A DNA stretch of 64,000 nucleotides from Yamagishiella unicocca (taxonomy: Eukaryota; Chlorophyta; Chlorophyceae; Chlamydomonadales; Volvocaceae). Shown piece after piece: positions 12,607 through 24,427 of this stretch (positions within the stretch are counted from its first letter, which is position 1; each line of letters starts with the position of its first letter). The notes beneath the pieces are model-generated. The model saw only the letters and a program-made list of their open reading frames with translations, was not told the origin of the DNA and made no database searches. Location: assembly GCA_003116995.1 (NCBI GenBank), contig BDSL01000094.1, positions 360,882 to 424,881 of the forward strand, given 5' to 3'. Position numbers and translations under genes: made by a program.

Positions 12607-14198
12607 GGACTCCGAACAGCGGCAATAACCACCCAGGGGGCAGTGTTGTATTCCGGTACCAGGTGGGCCTGTCAGTCTCCCTTGCCTACTCGCTACTTAT
12701 TTCCTCTTACTTATCCTTACATCACTTAACCTTACTTACTCTTGCCGACCGGAGCCTACCGGAGTCTTATCTGGCCGTAACTAACTTAACTGAGGCTTAC
12801 TTGTGGTTCGATGTTACTGAACTTCGACCCACGGGGCTTCGCATCTTTGCGTCGCCGTGACACTGGTCACTGGTAGAAGTCTCCTTGACTTCCGTCTTAC
12901 TTGTCTATCGGTTGATATCTAGCGGTCTTCGCCTGTCGCTGACTGTAGCGGGTTCACCGGTTGTGCTGTACGACCGCCCGCCAGCGAAGCCCTTCGCTCT
13001 GGCTTATCTATGGCACTTCGCCCAACCGATAGTTATCTCTACCACTCATAAGGACTGGGGGTACAACAGGCAGTAGCCCAGATGGCCCAATACGTCAACT
13101 GCAGCCAGAGCAAACCCTCGTCCCGCAGAGAACGGCAACGCCACTGCAAGCCGAACAATAACCTTCCACCTGAGATCCCAGGCGAGTCCCACACCCAAAC
13201 AAACCGAGGAGGGAAAAGAGGAAAACATAGAGAACCACCCGGCAAGGACCTAATGAGACCCCTCATCAATCGCGGGACCAAGACATACCATCAGTAATAA
13301 CTACATGTTACAGTGGGCTCCAGACCCGAAGGTAGAGCTATCGGACACATTGCCGGACACTGACGGAGACACAGGGAACAAAAGGCCCATCCAGGCGAGA
13401 CCACCGAAAACCCGAAGGAGGGTCCAGAGCACAACCAGCGGCAACGGCGACCACACGGAAGCTGGGACGTGTACACGTGTGTACGTTGTATACAACCTTC
13501 GTCAACCTAGCAGTCAGATAACACCGAAAGCTGCAAGGGAAATGGCGATCTTTCGTTTTATGGGGCGCCTCACACCACCAGCAACCGTTACAACAACCAG
13601 CAGGGTGGCTCTCACTCACTCGGCAATGAAAGACATTATTACCATACCAAAAACACTGCAAGGAAGACTGTCCATTCCGCCAACGCAAATAAACCTGAAG
13701 CACCGTTAACCCCATGCATCCCATGGCTGCCGTACACACTCCCAAACCTGCTGTTGGGAGTCCCAACGGGGGAGCGTTAGGAAATCTGGTTCGACGCACA
13801 CTACGTCTCCATGATACCATTCGGTATCCAGGCTGGGACGGGGACTTCGCATCTCGCCTCATCGCGTCCCATTATTCCGCCAACCAGTTCCTCCGTCTTA
13901 CGCGCTGCACGTTACCGCACATTTGTTTGTGTCCTTTCCTTTAAACGACCGATGAAGTGCCGCCTGCGAAGGTTTATCGGTCGTCCATCCTAGTGCTCCA
14001 GCATGCGCCCACAACTAGGTGTCCGAAGCCAATGCGCCAGCTACCCTATCCATGTCGCGTAGCCGGTGTTTACGTCATCCCCGCTGCCACCAACGTCGCC
14101 CTGCTTCCCTCAGCAACCACAGCAACAGTGCCGTGTCGGTCAGGCCCCTCGCCTTCGGCCTCCAACACCTGCTTCTTACGGACTGGGTCCTGCTTCCT
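12607..14198. repeat. Dispersed repeat family, copy 2 (interrupted by a solo LTR)
   Basis: Matches copy 1 (5730-7257) with high identity from 12609 to 12643 and again from 13074 to 14198. The interruption is a 425-bp LTR with its target duplication. Relative to copy 1 it lacks about 365 bases after position 13801. The 134-codon frame at 13305-13709 is intact, as in copy 1. Confidence 0.8.
12644..13068. mobile_element. Solo LTR, 425 bp, with 5-bp target-site duplication
   Basis: The element starts TGTTGTA and ends TACAACA, the usual TG...CA inverted ends of a retroviral-type LTR. It is bounded by GGCAG at 12639-12643 and again at 13069-13073. Copy 1 of the surrounding repeat provides the empty site (near 5758-5770) without the insert. 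No internal retrotransposon sequence remains, so it is the product of LTR-LTR recombination. The interior is pyrimidine-rich with repeated cttact words. Superfamily cannot be told from an LTR alone. Confidence 0.88.
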
Positions 14199-14869
14199 GA
14201 ACACACTCTGCCGAACCTTTCAGTCGCCTGGGTCGTCTGCCACGCCTACCCAAGCCTCCGGGTCCCAGCCGATGGGATCAGCTTCCAATCCTCCACTGCA
14301 ACGTCCACGGGATATAGGGAGAGCCGAGCAGGTTCCATGTACGGTAAACACGACAGCAACAACGTAACTAGGCATGATAGCAATGATAATGCACGTGCTG
14401 CTTAATGTTTACAATGCACGTGGTGCATACTGGCGGTCTGCGATGATTCGGGGATGTCTGATGACTGTATGCGCAGACGGTTTGGAGCGCAGCCGCTGCA
14501 GGCAGACTAGGTGACTGTGGCCAACCCGACAGAGGTTAGCTTTACGGCAGCACGTGACACCATGATGACGCAGACATGAAACCACTCGAAAGCCCCATGC
14601 CATGTGTGGTGTCCAGTTGTCGCATGGAAAGCAAGCCGACGGCATCCCGTCTTCATGCTCCGTCTAATGCATAGCGCTAACAACCGTTGCTGCCTAAGTT
14701 GCTATCATATGTCAGTCTTCCGTCACATCATCACTCCGCTTAAAAAAGTGTCCAGCATCCCCCCAGGGACACTGAGGGTCACAAACGACGACTGGAGGGC
14801 TCCTCCCCCCCAGTGCCTAGGCCCCTCCCGCTAGTCCACCCTCCTCACCGCAGCTGTGCCAAATCGACC
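14199..14869. other. No gene recognised
   Basis: Sequence diverges from the repeat at 14199. No convincing exon, repeat or RNA gene is visible. Confidence 0.45.
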
Positions 14870-15235
14870 GTCCTCCTCCTCCTCCTCGGGAAGTGCATGC
14901 ACCGGCCCTGCTTTGAGCCGGACGCTCGCCGGTCCCGGTTGGTAACGTACCTGGTCTCCATGGTAACGGTCTGTATCCGGGCTGGGACGGAGCCGGGCTT
15001 CACCGCGTCTCGCCTCAGCATGTCCAAAGCCGCCAATCCGATTCTTCGTTTTGCGCGTCACACCCTACCGCACATTACTTTTTTGCTTTTCCTTCAACAG
15101 GCCGCCGACATGCCACCTCCACAGATTTCTCGGCAGCCAGTCCATGTGCGGCAGCATGCGCGCGCACCCATGTGTCTGAAGGCTATGCGCCAGCTACACT
15201 TCCCATGCCATGTAACCCCATGTCTTTTAGCCCCC
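14870..15235. repeat. Dispersed repeat family, divergent copy 3 in permuted order
   Basis: 14870-14922 matches 7253-7305, and 14936-15235 matches about 6847-7160 with many substitutions. The two modules are in the opposite order to copy 1. This suggests that the ancestral unit was tandemly repeated. Confidence 0.65.
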
Positions 15236-15619
15236 CTCCCGAAACAGTCGCTGTTTCTGCGTAGTTACGGCACATCGATGACGATACTGCGTGTAGGTCC
15301 GCTCCAGGGACGAGGCAGCCCGTCGCGGGTGGGCAGGGTGCTCGCCTTAGGGTTTTTACCAGGTGTGCTCCTGACGTGATCGTACATCACATCAACCTTC
15401 CTTGCGGTTGCGAGGGTTCGCGACCGTAATGCCGTAATGCAGCGTCTCAGCGATGCCAACAGCCAAATGTATAAAGAAAACATCGCTTACGTTCGAGACG
15501 CCAAAGGCCTCTTACCCTATCGGCCCATAAACAGCGTGGCCCAGCATCTCTGCCGCGCCACCATTCTAGGGGCTCCCTAAGCCTCACACCCTGATGGCTT
15601 ACTTGCCCAGTATTGGTAA

Positions 15620-18600
15620 CTACAACAAAGCTTCGCCAGCTACCGCCTTGGCTGCCATGCGCGCCGCCAGGCGCTCTCGAGCAGTGAGCGGCTTGACGCT
15701 GTCCCAAGCAGTGGCGCTGTTGCCAGCTTCCCCCAAGACGTCCCCAGCTCCTGGCAAAGCCGCCGCCGTACGTGATCCACCGGTGGCGGTTCGCGGCTGC
15801 GAGTTGCTTGCCGCGGCTGTGGTGGTCGAAACCGCACCGCTGCCTGCCCGCAGCGCTTGGCGTTCATCTGTCGCTGACACGTCAATAAGGTAGCCTGCTT
15901 GAGGCCGCCGCCTTGGGAGCGGGACCTTTGCGCCGGTTTCGTCATCCGCCTCGCTGTCCTGGGGCTGCACGGGGCCCCATCCATGGAATAACACAGCAGG
16001 TAATCACAGGCTTGCGGCAGGCTTCAACCCGGGAGACACGACCGACTTCCTGCGTCACGGCAATACTAATGCTTTCTACTAAAGGCACCGACGCAGTACC
16101 AGCGCCAATAATTTGCAGTTGGCCACGCATCTCGGCATATGTCTGGTGCTTGCTTTCGGCACCGGTAGCTACTCCGATAGAAGGGCCGTATGCTCAACAT
16201 GGCTCAACCATACGGAAAGCGCTCCCCTTAATGCAAACCAACAAAGCCGTACCTGCAGCATCGGTTGGCGTCGCCGCCGTTCCCCTGCACCCGCTGCACC
16301 AGTCTGCGCCGCCAGCGCTGAGCCGCTCGCCCGAACTGAGTCGTTAGCTCTATCAACATTGCTGGCTTTGGCCCCAACTCTAGCCGCCTGGGCCACGCCC
16401 ACGCCGGAGCTGGCGGCGGAGGGGGCAGCGTCGAGCGCCTCCGCGTCTGCGGGGCGCGGCCGCCGGAGCCGGGGTGCCCGTACGGCCGCCGCGTCTTCAT
16501 CGTCGCTGAGGACGACGCCAAAGCGATTCGGCCCCCGAGCACCCACGCCGCCACCTTGTTTCGGATCGGTGCCAGCGCCGCGATTGAGCGAGCTCTCACT
16601 GGGTGCCACCGCCGCGGGCCCAGCGCGACCAGCGCCGGAGGCCCGTGCCGCCACCGGCTCAGCATGCGCCTGTGTCAGTGAAGTAGCCGAAGAGCTCTGC
16701 CCAGCCGTCCGCCGACCCTCCCTAGGCCCGGACGATGCTGTTCTGCTCGCTTGTGGCTCTTCATCGCTTTCGCCAGCGACCTGCTGAGGCAGCGACCGCC
16801 GGGCGCCCTGGCGGCCTCCCTCCTGGGCCTCTAGCGCCGCTTCTGCTCTGAAACCGAAGCGTGACGCGCGCCCACGCCCAGCGGCCGTCCGCTCGGCGGC
16901 CCCCTCAACGACACCTTCGCCCGGCCCATCCTCATCCGCTGACTCAGAGCTGCGCAATGGGCCAGGGCCCTTCCTCCTTGGCACCGGCGGCTGAGCGTAC
17001 GCCGCCTCCTCAAACCGCTCCAGTTGCCCGCCCAGCTGCTTGAGCTCCTGCTGGCGCCCCCTGAGCGCCCGTGATGCGGGCGGCAACTTCCCAGCCGCGG
17101 ACGAATCCTTGGTAGCTCCTGCTGGGGGCCCCTGCAGCTTGGACTCAAGCAACGGCGATGGCGGCCGCAAGGGCTGGACTTGTGCACCCGCCCGATCTTG
17201 GGCTTCGTACTTCCGAAGGCCGAGCGGAGGCTCTTCATCCATGTGTAAGGTTGCTCCAGCATGAGCGGGAACCGCTTTGGGTGGCCGCTGGAACTGGACT
17301 TGGTGAACGGCGGCAGCATCGTCTTCACTGGCTACACCGGGCTCCTCATCAGCGTCCCTGGCCTCTGGTTGCTCCCTCAGGCCCCGAGGCCGCCGGCCAC
17401 GTTCGGGAGGTACTGCGCTGAGGTACGCCGCTGATGCTTTCGCGCCCTCCGTCATGTCTGCACGTGCCCGTCTGCCACCGATAGGCAACGGTGGTGGGGA
17501 CTCATCCCAGGCTGACGGCCCCTCGACCCTGTTGCGCAAACCTTCGACACCGCCTCCGCCCCGGCCATGCGCCTGGCCGCGCCCGCGCGACCGTGCACGG
17601 GAGGAATGGTCAGCAGCGGCAGCGACCTCATCGACGCCGATGATCCCCTCCAAGTGGCCTGCACCTGGTCGCCGGTCGTCGGCGGCCCTCCGGTGCCGCC
17701 GCATCGCTGCATCTCGCATGGCGTCAGCAGCTACCCCGTCGTCCGACCGTCGCCCCCTGACTGCCCCCTGACCCCAATCCTGATCCTCCTCCTCCTCAAG
17801 CACCTGTGCGGCCCGACGGCGTCGCACCGGCGCTTCGTCCGACCGCTCGTCTTCCCCGCGCGCTGCTCGGTCAGGCCCGGTTCCACCTGCGCCAGGACGG
17901 CCCTCCTCCGCCGTCAGATCTTCCTGCCGCTGCTTCCGGCGCTGCGTGGCGTCTCCCGGCTGGTCCGCGTCTCGTGCACGGGGTTCGCCAGCGAAACTTG
18001 CAGGCAGAGCTACAGTGTCGCAGGCTGGCAACGTCGGTCCTCGCCTCGAAGGGCCCTGCAGCGCGGTCCCTCCTTCGACTGCCTTCGTTCGCTGCTGCTG
18101 AGCATCGGTGGAGGGAAGCTTCTCCGCCACGTCTCTGAGCTGACTGACCTCCTTACCCAGGGATGCGCTCACAGCTGCCGCGGTCGAGGGGATTGCCGTT
18201 GGCGTGGCTGCATCCGTTTCGATCACCTGTGAGTGCGCGTCCCTTGGTCGCCACCCCTCCCGCTCGCGCTCACGTCGCTCCTGTTCCGCCTCAAGCTCCG
18301 CGCGGATACGGTCCAGAAGGCCGGACGACTGCTGTGGTAGGAGCGCTTGAGAAGAAGCCTCGGGCGCCGCTGTTGCGATGTCAGGACCCGGCGGCGGGAG
18401 TGTTGCAAGCAATTCCGCCAGTGGATTCAGCGACGGTAAAAGCAGGTCGGGCGGAGCAACAGAGCCGGTCACACCCGCCAGTGGCTCCAGAGCGGTCTAC
18501 GGGGCCGCACAGGGATGTTGGGGTGCAATGCCGAGGTCAGGCAACCGTGTCGACCAGTATTCTTGAAAAGCACCGCGAGCCGCGTAGGAACATAGCAACC

Positions 18601-21600
18601 GCTGAACCAAAACACAAATGGGTTTGACGACCGATGAGGGCCGGAGCATGCGAGTGCCGATCCAAACCAGCACAGCTACGATATCGCCTCGCCATGTCCT
18701 GCTTTTCAACAGGGCCGCCTGGCGCAACGCCATGTGTTCACCCCGCCACACGCACCTGGATATCCGACTCGGCAAACAGCCGCAGCTGCCTCTCAGCTTT
18801 CACCACGTAGGCCGCGAGCTGGGGTCCGTGCACCGCCACGTCCCTGCCGCCTGCTCCCGCATTACCAACCAGCCGCGCCAGCGACGTGTGGATATTGTCG
18901 CACACCGACGCAAAGGCCGCCAGCACACCCTGGCGGAGCACCGCCACGGCTTGGACGGACGCCAGGGGCGCCAGCCCCTCCGCCAACGCCCGCAGCTCCG
19001 GAACCAGCATGGGCAAGGACGTGAGGCCCGCCGGTGCAGCTGGGATGCCGGGCATGTCGGGCCGTGGGAAGAAGCTGGACAGGCCTTCCTGTGGGGCGAT
19101 GGGGGCGATGAGGAATTGCGCCTCGCTGCAGAGGAAATTATCTTACGTTCGAAGCGCAAACGCCAGTGACAGGAAACAATTGGTGACGCGGGTGCTCGTT
19201 GGCTGCCAGGGACGCGAGACATGTTTGCGAGCTAACGCCTGCAACTTGACAGCTGCTGCCCAGCAAACACTTGGAAGCGCCACAGACGCTGGCCGTGATA
19301 AATGCGAGGAGGACGTGATAGGTGGGCGGAGAACTTGATAGATGCGGAGGACGTGTCCGAACACGCCTGCGCCTTTGGATGGCAACCCATGCTCTGATAT
19401 CCAATCGCAAGTGCAGCGATATGAAGCCTTCCAACTACGGGGGCGCCGACACTAGGTTGTGAGGTGTACACAACATAACAGCGGCCGACTGCCTTGAAGC
19501 GACCACAGCTCTTCACTTGCGAACACAGCGCTGGCGGAAACGGTCACCGCTGGTACGTGGCCTCACGCAGGCTTTAGGCATAGACCGACAAGCGATTTCG
19601 CCCCAAAAGCCCGACAGGAGCTGGAAAGGTTCCCACGCCCCTGAATGCGAGGAGGTGATACCCATCAGCCAACTCTTCACTTGCCTGGACCGCGCCTGCG
19701 GGTCCCGAGTGTTGGTTGTGACCGTTGACAACGAACTCCGACGGCACGGGCAGAGGCCCCCCGCCGACACCGGTAAAAGAGGCTCCTGACGCGGCTGCGG
19801 CGCCACCGACAGCTTGGAGCGCGGCATTCGTGGCATCCACTGACGCTGCAGAAGATGCCTCGTCTCGTAGCCGCTGCAGGTGGCGACGGACTATAGCTGC
19901 GCAGGTGGTTGGGCGGCCGACGTGCACACGCCGGCAAGGAGACGAGGATCAGCACGAGGCTGTCTGGAGAAACGAAACCCAAACAGGCGCATAACCCCCG
20001 AGGACAGGCCGTGAAGCATACAGAGACACAGTACACACGACGGTCCATCCGAAGATTGTGCTCTTGGAAGATGTTGTGCGATCTTACATGGTTATAACAC
20101 CAACGCCGACAAGCTAACACAACGAGATCCACCCCGCCCACCTTCAACTAGGGGCCAAAGCTCCTCTTGGAACACCATCCGCAGCGCCAGCCCGTGGCTG
20201 GTCTCCAACGCCGTGCAGAATACGAGGGCCAGCCCGATACACAGCAGCGCGCCCACTGCCATGCCAGTTGCCACGAACGGTGTCAGGGCGTGGCGACACA
20301 GCAGGGCGGCGCAGTGTCGCGACTCCTCGCCGGCCCATTGCACCACCAGCGCCGAAACCGTCGGCAGGATGGCGGCCGGTCCGACGTCTAGGGCACCCGC
20401 AGCTGTGGAGGCCCCAACAGTGGATGCGGCTGCCTCCACAGTTCCCGTCCTGCCGGCTGCTTGGCTGTGAAAGACCGCCTGCACGTCCTCCGCTGCAGCA
20501 CCGATTACAAGGAACGTGCGCTGCGCCAATCCGCCCGCGTACTCGACGCCGTCGGGGTCACCGCCAGCTGGCCGAGAACAACAAATGATACAGCCGCGTG
20601 GGATAACAAGCCGGAAAGGATGGCATCAAGGCGTAGACTGAACGCGACTACGAGTCTGTAAGCCTGACTGGCAATCGCTAGGGGCAATGCAGCGACTGGG
20701 TTGAGCACCGTGTTGCCTGGCAACTCATGATGCATACATTCGAAGCAAATCTAACGGACCGGGCTGTGCGGTGCGCGCCCATGATCATTTGAGCGGTAAT
20801 CCCCAACGGCACGATACCCACACGACAGTAGTAAACGGAAGGACACGATGGCAAGGCGCGGTTCAAACGCAGCGCAATCCAGGTTGCTACGGAACATGAG
20901 ACAGCTCGCGCGAATCCGACACGCACGTTATGTGTTGAACCCTGCCTATGCGCGTCCCTCTTGTGCCCGCCCCACTCCCTCGCGAGCACCCACCCGCCGA
21001 GTGTTGCTTCAGCAAGTGCTGCTGTGAGGCGCGGGCCCGCAATGTATGGCAGCGTAGCAGCGCCTGCGTTGCCTGACTGGGACCCACCAGGAGGCCCAGG
21101 TTCTGCAATGAAGGAGGGAGCGAAGACTAAAAAGGACACACACTGAGGAATCAACAAAAGTCAACTGGTCATGCGGCGTGCCAGCATAGTCAGGTTGGCA
21201 GGTCACCACCATGTGGCGGCAATCAGGATGCGATGCTGCTCGTTCGACTAAATTAGGCCTTCGCAAGCCGCAAATGTCCGGACGAAACAGCCACTGGAGT
21301 AGTACAGGGTGGGTATTATGTACGTTGGTACACGCCTGAGCTATGGGGCCCATGCATACGTGACTGCTGTGCGAATCAGCAGACGTTTCAAGTAAGACGG
21401 CCATTGGTTAACTTTCCCATTCCTGGGATGGCCGCCTGCCTACTGATTATATATTGGACGTCCTTCCACATCCGTACTGTCTGTACCCACAGCCAGCCCT
21501 GCCAGATCCCCGTCCGCACCTGCGCCGCTTGACGTCGTTCCAGCGTACTGCTGTTGGTCTGCGCTAGCTGGCGCTGCAATTCCTCAATCAGGGTTGCCTT

Positions 21601-23581
21601 CTGGGCGGCCAGAGCGCCCTCAAAGGCGTAACGCCAGGCGGGAATGCCATCACCACTGGCCTGGCGGTGGAGGTGCGGAAGACACCATGTAGGGTTACGA
21701 GTAAACCACGAATGCAAACGAAGTTATGACGTCCCATTAAGGTTCTCACACAAGATACATGGATGGCATGACTCGCTTTGGCGTTCTGACGCAAGCGATG
21801 TGCTTTCTAGTATGGGTGGCATGGAGGGAGGCCCGAATCTAGGGTCGGGTTTTGATCAGTGCTGCCAGGATACTGGGCCTACTTCGCGCAGCGCATTACT
21901 GTCAGACACCCGGCAGCTCACAACAAGTCATGTCCACGAAAGCCTAGGCCAGCATGGAGATACATCAAAGCGGTTGGCGTATTCATTCCACAGCTCCGTA
22001 CTACCAGCGTGCCTTCCCTGGACGCACTGCAGCCCGTGTGGTCCCCCGTGCACCTGGGCCGCCAGCTGGGTCGTGTCACGGTCGACCACGGCGATCATGT
22101 CGCGGCCTGCACTCAGGAGCCCCCGGGCCAAGGAAAAGTCTTGCTCCGCCACCGCCACCTGCGCAGTCGTGCAGAAGCAGCAACTCGTTTCGACGCTAAA
22201 AGTAAGCGATGCCCCACACACAACACGCTGGTCCCAACGCGTTGCAGCAGCAGCAGCAACGCTGCGATACTTATGCAAGCCGTATGCACCGCACGTGTCA
22301 CGTAACCCGGGCAGAGTCTGTCGCACCGTAGGCGTGAAAAGCCAATCCCAAGCTGGCACCGCGTCAAAACGCAACGAGGGCAAATCCGCGTTTCGCATGG
22401 TGGCAAGTGCACGCTGCCATCGCAAACCGCAAGGCGTATAATTCGTAAGGGCACGACGGAAGCCGCATTGGCACATCAACGCCCTGCGGCAACCACCATT
22501 TCGACAGGTCTACGGTTCGTTCGTTCGTGAAGTGCAAAAGCATTCCCCCAACCGCGTGCTTGACTAAGATCGTGGCGGGCTACGCACCTCCAAGTCCTGC
22601 ATTAGCTCTACTTGTAGGACAAGGATGCTTTCCCAGGCCGCTTGCGGCTGTGGCTGTGTCTCCATACCGGCAAGTGGCAACACCATGGAGGCGGCAGGCA
22701 ACTGCACGGCAAGAGGGCGCGCCGTGACGACGATAATTGCACAGCACCTTTATTACTAGATATGGTGTGGGAGTTATGCATTCCCGCAGCCACGTACAGG
22801 CTCACACCCTAGCCATAAGCAAACAAACGGTTTTGGCGATCAGCGGCCGCGTGGCGGTGTATCAGCAGTTTTGAAGCGGCACCGCGTGGTTGCTGGTTCC
22901 GGTTGCCGCGTGGCGATCGCAAGCTCTCAGGGAGACCGCGTCAACTTGCAGGTTTACATGCAACTAGTTGTCGTGGGCGAGCCGAAGCTTCCATTAGAGT
23001 CCACACGAATAGTACGCTACGTCCGCCAGGCCCGTGATGTTCGTGTCCTGCGCATGAACGCTGCGCCCGTTCATGGTTCAAACCCAGTCGTAAACCCCTT
23101 CACCATATTACACGCCCCTCTTAGCTGTCCCTACTCCATACCTTGTCCGCCTCTACCCTAAAATACTCGGCACTTTGCCAAAACGCCTGCCCACCTGCTT
23201 GGGGAGGGAGGGCAAGTCCACGAGGTTCGCAACGACAGCCGCGTTCCCTGATACATAGTTGCGCAGCTCATCCATGAGCGCTTCAACGTCCTGAATATCA
23301 CGGCTGGCTTCAAGAAAATCCTTGTGATGAGCATGGACAACTTTTTGTACCTGTAATGTCAGTTGCCAGTCCCTGTAAACAATTTGCAGCAGCGACCGAT
23401 TGCGGGCAGCCCACCATAATGCCGCTCACCTCCTGCTTACAGTACTCGTTAAGCTGCGCAAGTTCGTGACGCGCCTGGTCGAGTTCTTTCTCTGAGTGCA
23501 GTAGATTGATGAACTCGGCAGGATTGAAACCCTCACGCTGGAACCACTGAACAGCTTCATCTTTACGCGTTAGGAAATGAC
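15620..23581 (-). CDS. EXO84: Exocyst complex subunit EXO84-like, with long C-terminal extension
   Basis: EXO84 is a subunit of the exocyst, which tethers secretory vesicles to the plasma membrane. Eleven minus-strand exons join in phase: 23581-23430, 23350-23195, 22701-22588, 22158-22054, 21660-21520, 21102-20994, 20567-20142, 19896-19685, 19088-18756, 18496-16253 and 15964-15620, about 1,444 residues. Recognition rests on KDFLEASRDIQDVEALMDEL (N-terminal coiled coil), a WESILVLQVELMQDLE helix, LLVGPSQATQALLRCHTL, EYAGGLAQRTFLVIGAAAED, VVQWAGEESRHCAALLCRHA, and LETSHGLALRMVF followed by LWPLVEAIVRRHLQRL, in the plant EXO84 order. Exon 8 uses a GC donor (CAG|GCAAGT). The last two exons add about 860 charged, disordered residues. 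Exon 10 has no ATG for roughly 250 codons, so it should be an internal exon. An alternative final exon is 18698-18537. The start codon lies upstream; an exon ending at 23916 (phase 1) is a candidate. Confidence 0.85.
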
Positions 23582-24427
23582 CTGTAAAAATAAACTCAGT
23601 CCCGTTTAGCCATGCAACAACAGCTGAAGGCCCGATTAACGGACCTGTTTTACGTCTTGCACCACCAGATGGCTTGGTCCGTGACCTACAGATATTCTCA
23701 GCGCTCAGGTTCTCGCTTGCAAATTCACAAACTCTGTTGGTGGGCAACTTACTTGGCCATGTCGCCTGTGAAGCATAAGCGCAGTCTCACATGGTTGACT
23801 AATACAGTAAAAGCATATTTTGACTGTATCAATATAAGGAAACTGGGTAACATGAATGTGTGGGGGCGGGCAAGCAACTTCGGATTCAAGATGTTTTCGA
23901 AGGACGCATGCATACCTGTATCCTGTGACCGTGGCCCCGTGCCTGGGATGGTGGTGTCGGCATGTGCGGCGTGCACGTTGCTTAAGATGGGATTTTCGTG
24001 ACGCCGGGATATTTACAACCTGGGTTGGCCAGGGTTAGCCCCCGACGGCCCCCGACGACCTCTTAAGAGCCGATACCTCGTTCCAGTCTAGTTCCAACAA
24101 ACGGAGTCTCTTTCAGGACACGCAGTCGCCAACATAGACACGCAAAAACCAATGAAGCTGGACGCAGATCACAGCCTTCGTGTGCGTACTGGCATTCCCG
24201 TCTATGTAGTATGTTACTACAGCATTATTTGCGACGACTTTTGGAAGGCCAAATGTCAACCCGCTTATCCCGACAAATCACATATTGCCAACCCTGACCC
24301 CCTCAACACAAAGCGATGCTTCACAACGCCGCAATAGGAAGCAACAGGCATGCCCATATAACTTAAACACCCCATAATGTACAGCTTCACGACTTCCTCT
24401 CCTACAATACAGGTATTAATTGGCCAA
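23582..24427. other. Probable 5' region of EXO84 gene; no separate gene
   Basis: Contains a minus-strand open stretch ending at 23916 with an ACAG|GTATGC donor whose phase fits the EXO84 exon at 23581. It also contains a 13-base segment near 23766 bounded by a CACAG acceptor and a GTAAGT donor that could be a micro-exon. No start codon was settled. The remainder up to 24427 shows nothing else. Confidence 0.35.

Noticed and set aside
18537..18698. Alternative last exon of EXO84 (54 codons)
   Set aside because: In phase, but its composition (Cys/His/Arg-rich) is unlike the gene, and the 748-codon exon at 18496 also joins in phase and otherwise lacks a start.
23070..23095. GGTTCAAACCC resembling a tRNA B box
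   Set aside because: No A box at the right distance and no cloverleaf could be drawn.
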